From: OCS116 cluster bacterium AG-430-B22
Lineage (GTDB): Bacteria > Pseudomonadota > Alphaproteobacteria > MED-G09
Reading direction: 5' to 3'
DNA: 64,000 bases
Assembly (NCBI GenBank): GCA_003209955.1
Contig: QCOD01000006.1
Coordinates: 17,399 to 81,398, forward strand
The notes below the pieces were generated by a model. That model did no database searches, was not told the DNA's origin, and worked only from the letters and a program-made list of their open reading frames with translations. Shown here in pieces: positions 62,770-64,000 of this stretch (position 1 is the stretch's first letter; every line of letters begins with the position of its first letter). Made by a program: the position numbers and the translations under genes.

Positions 62770-63488
62770 TATCTCAACTTCCAATCATCTCTCATATCTA
62801 AATCAAGATAATTATGATGCCTTAGAGATGCTATTATTTCAGACATAATTGATATTGCTATTTCATTTGGTTTTGCGGCATTTATTGGTAGGCCAATAGG
62901 TCCATTCACTCTCTTTATTATATCTTCACTAAAGCCAGAATTCTTTAATCTTTCTATCCTATTATTATGAGTTTTTTTACTTCCCAATGCACCAATATAA
63001 AAACATGAAGAATTAAGAGCATAAGTTATGGCTGGATCATCAAGACTAGGTTCATGAGTTAATGTTACTATTGCTGTTCGATTATCAATGTTAAGATTTT
63101 CAAAACAATCCTCAGGCCAAGAATTAATTACTTTATCATCAGGAAATCTTTCTTTAGAAGCAAAAGCCTCTCTTGGATCAATTATAGTTACATCAAAGTC
63201 TAATAATTTTGCAATCTTACTTAAATATTGTGAAATATGAACTGCCCCAACAATTATTATGTTAAGGGGAGGGTTGAATGGATTGATAATTACTTCTTCA
63301 TCTTTATAATTAGTAATTATGAGTTGATCTTTAAGAAGTGCATCTTGGGCTAATTTTTGAATATCTGATAATTCTTTATTATCTAAGATAATAATCTCAA
63401 CATTATCGTCATTAATTTTTGAAACTGTACAAAATGGCTTTTTATCTTTGTTAAGACGTAAAATTTCTTCTAAAATTTTATTATCCAT
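62769..63488 (-). CDS. XdhC/CoxI family protein, Rossmann domain
   Basis: IIVGAVHISQYLSKIAKLLDFDVTIIDPREAFASKERFP; FYIGALGSKKTHNNRIERL; GLPINAAKPNEIAISIMSEI. Confidence 0.92.
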   Translation of the reverse strand: MDNKILEEILRLNKDKKPFCTVSKINDDNVEIIILDNKELSDIQKLAQDALLKDQLIITNYKDEEVIINPFNPPLNIIIVGAVHISQYLSKIAKLLDFDVTIIDPREAFASKERFPDDKVINSWPEDCFENLNIDNRTAIVTLTHEPSLDDPAITYALNSSCFYIGALGSKKTHNNRIERLKNSGFSEDIIKRVNGPIGLPINAAKPNEIAISIMSEIIASLRHHNYLDLDMRDDWKLR

Positions 63489-63807
63489 TAGATTTGAGAA
63501 TTTCTAATCTAATTCTAATATCACCACCACAAGCAAGACCAACCTCCCAAGCGGTGTCATTTGTAATACCATAATCAATTATTTTAACTTTTGGATTATC
63601 AAATAGCTCTAATGCATTGGCAACAACATCACCTTCGACGCATCCACCAGAAACAGAACCTATCATATGACCGTCATCTCTTATTGCTAATTGTGATCCC
63701 GCTCTTCTTGGCGCAGAGCCCCAAGTTTTTAATACTGTAGCTAATGCAACTTTGTGACCTGCATTAATCCAATCATTTGCTTTTGAGAGAATCTCTATAT
63801 TGCTCAT
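63481..63807 (-). CDS. XdhC/CoxI family protein, N-terminal domain
   Basis: KVALATVLKTWGSAPRRAGSQLAIRDDGHMIGSVSGGCVEGDVV. Confidence 0.92.
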   Translation of the reverse strand: MSNIEILSKANDWINAGHKVALATVLKTWGSAPRRAGSQLAIRDDGHMIGSVSGGCVEGDVVANALELFDNPKVKIIDYGITNDTAWEVGLACGGDIRIRLEILKSNG

Positions 63808-64000
63808 ATTAAATTTTCTACTGCTCTTAAAGCCATTATATCAACTAAATTTGCTCTATAGGCTGAATCGGCATGGATATCAGACATTACACCGTCAGAA
63901 CTAAGCTTAATATTTTTGGCGTTTTCTAATGATAAATTGTTTGATAGGGCTTCTTCCATTTCAGTCCACTTAAATACACCATTCTCACTTGCTCCAGTAA
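63804..64000 (-). CDS. CoxM/CutM-type FAD-binding subunit of molybdo-hydroxylase (C-terminal part; 5' end outside window)
   Basis: TGASENGVFKWTEMEEALSNN...LSSDGVMSDIHADSAYRANLVDIMALRAVENLI; ATGA overlap with the next gene. Confidence 0.82.
   Translation of the reverse strand, partial: TGASENGVFKWTEMEEALSNNLSLENAKNIKLSSDGVMSDIHADSAYRANLVDIMALRAVENLI

Noticed and set aside
62769-63807. Possible frameshift splitting a single xdhC gene
   Set aside because: The two XdhC/CoxI domains occur as separate overlapping genes in many alphaproteobacterial operons; overlap looks like normal coupling.

Overview
AT-rich window that reads as a chromosomal segment of a streamlined marine alphaproteobacterium. 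Lineage is inferred from gene order, PopZ, the ubiquinol-cyt c chaperone and proteorhodopsin; no search was run. Order: the 3' end of rpoC; an almost complete str/S10/spc/alpha ribosomal block (rpsL to rplQ) with no tuf; a CFA-synthase/DUF1365/FAD-oxidoreductase cluster; glucokinase plus a GH3 glycosidase; a compact oxidative metabolic cluster (di-iron desaturase/hydroxylase, MDR oxidoreductase, P450, VOC, FAH, OYE) between tRNA-Asn and tRNA-Cys; tolC-popZ-valS; ilvD; xth-erpA-bamE; plsX-fabH-ihfA-merR; tRNA-Pro; a blue-tuned proteorhodopsin next to a cytochrome c/PQQ-dehydrogenase fusion; ctaA(COX15); rplM-rpsI; argC; aminotransferase-hom-glpX-recJ; tRNA-Glu; a sirtuin; and the edge of a CoxM/XdhC/MobA-like molybdo-hydroxylase operon. 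Best leads: glk appears to lack any ATG/GTG/TTG start and may use ATT; the PQQ-dehydrogenase fusion seems to have Lys at the usual catalytic Asp position; the oxidative cluster between tRNAs; several unlisted 25-31 aa single-TM mini-ORFs; and a perfect 16-bp palindrome upstream of tolC. I found no CRISPR array, transposon, prophage or obvious defence system.
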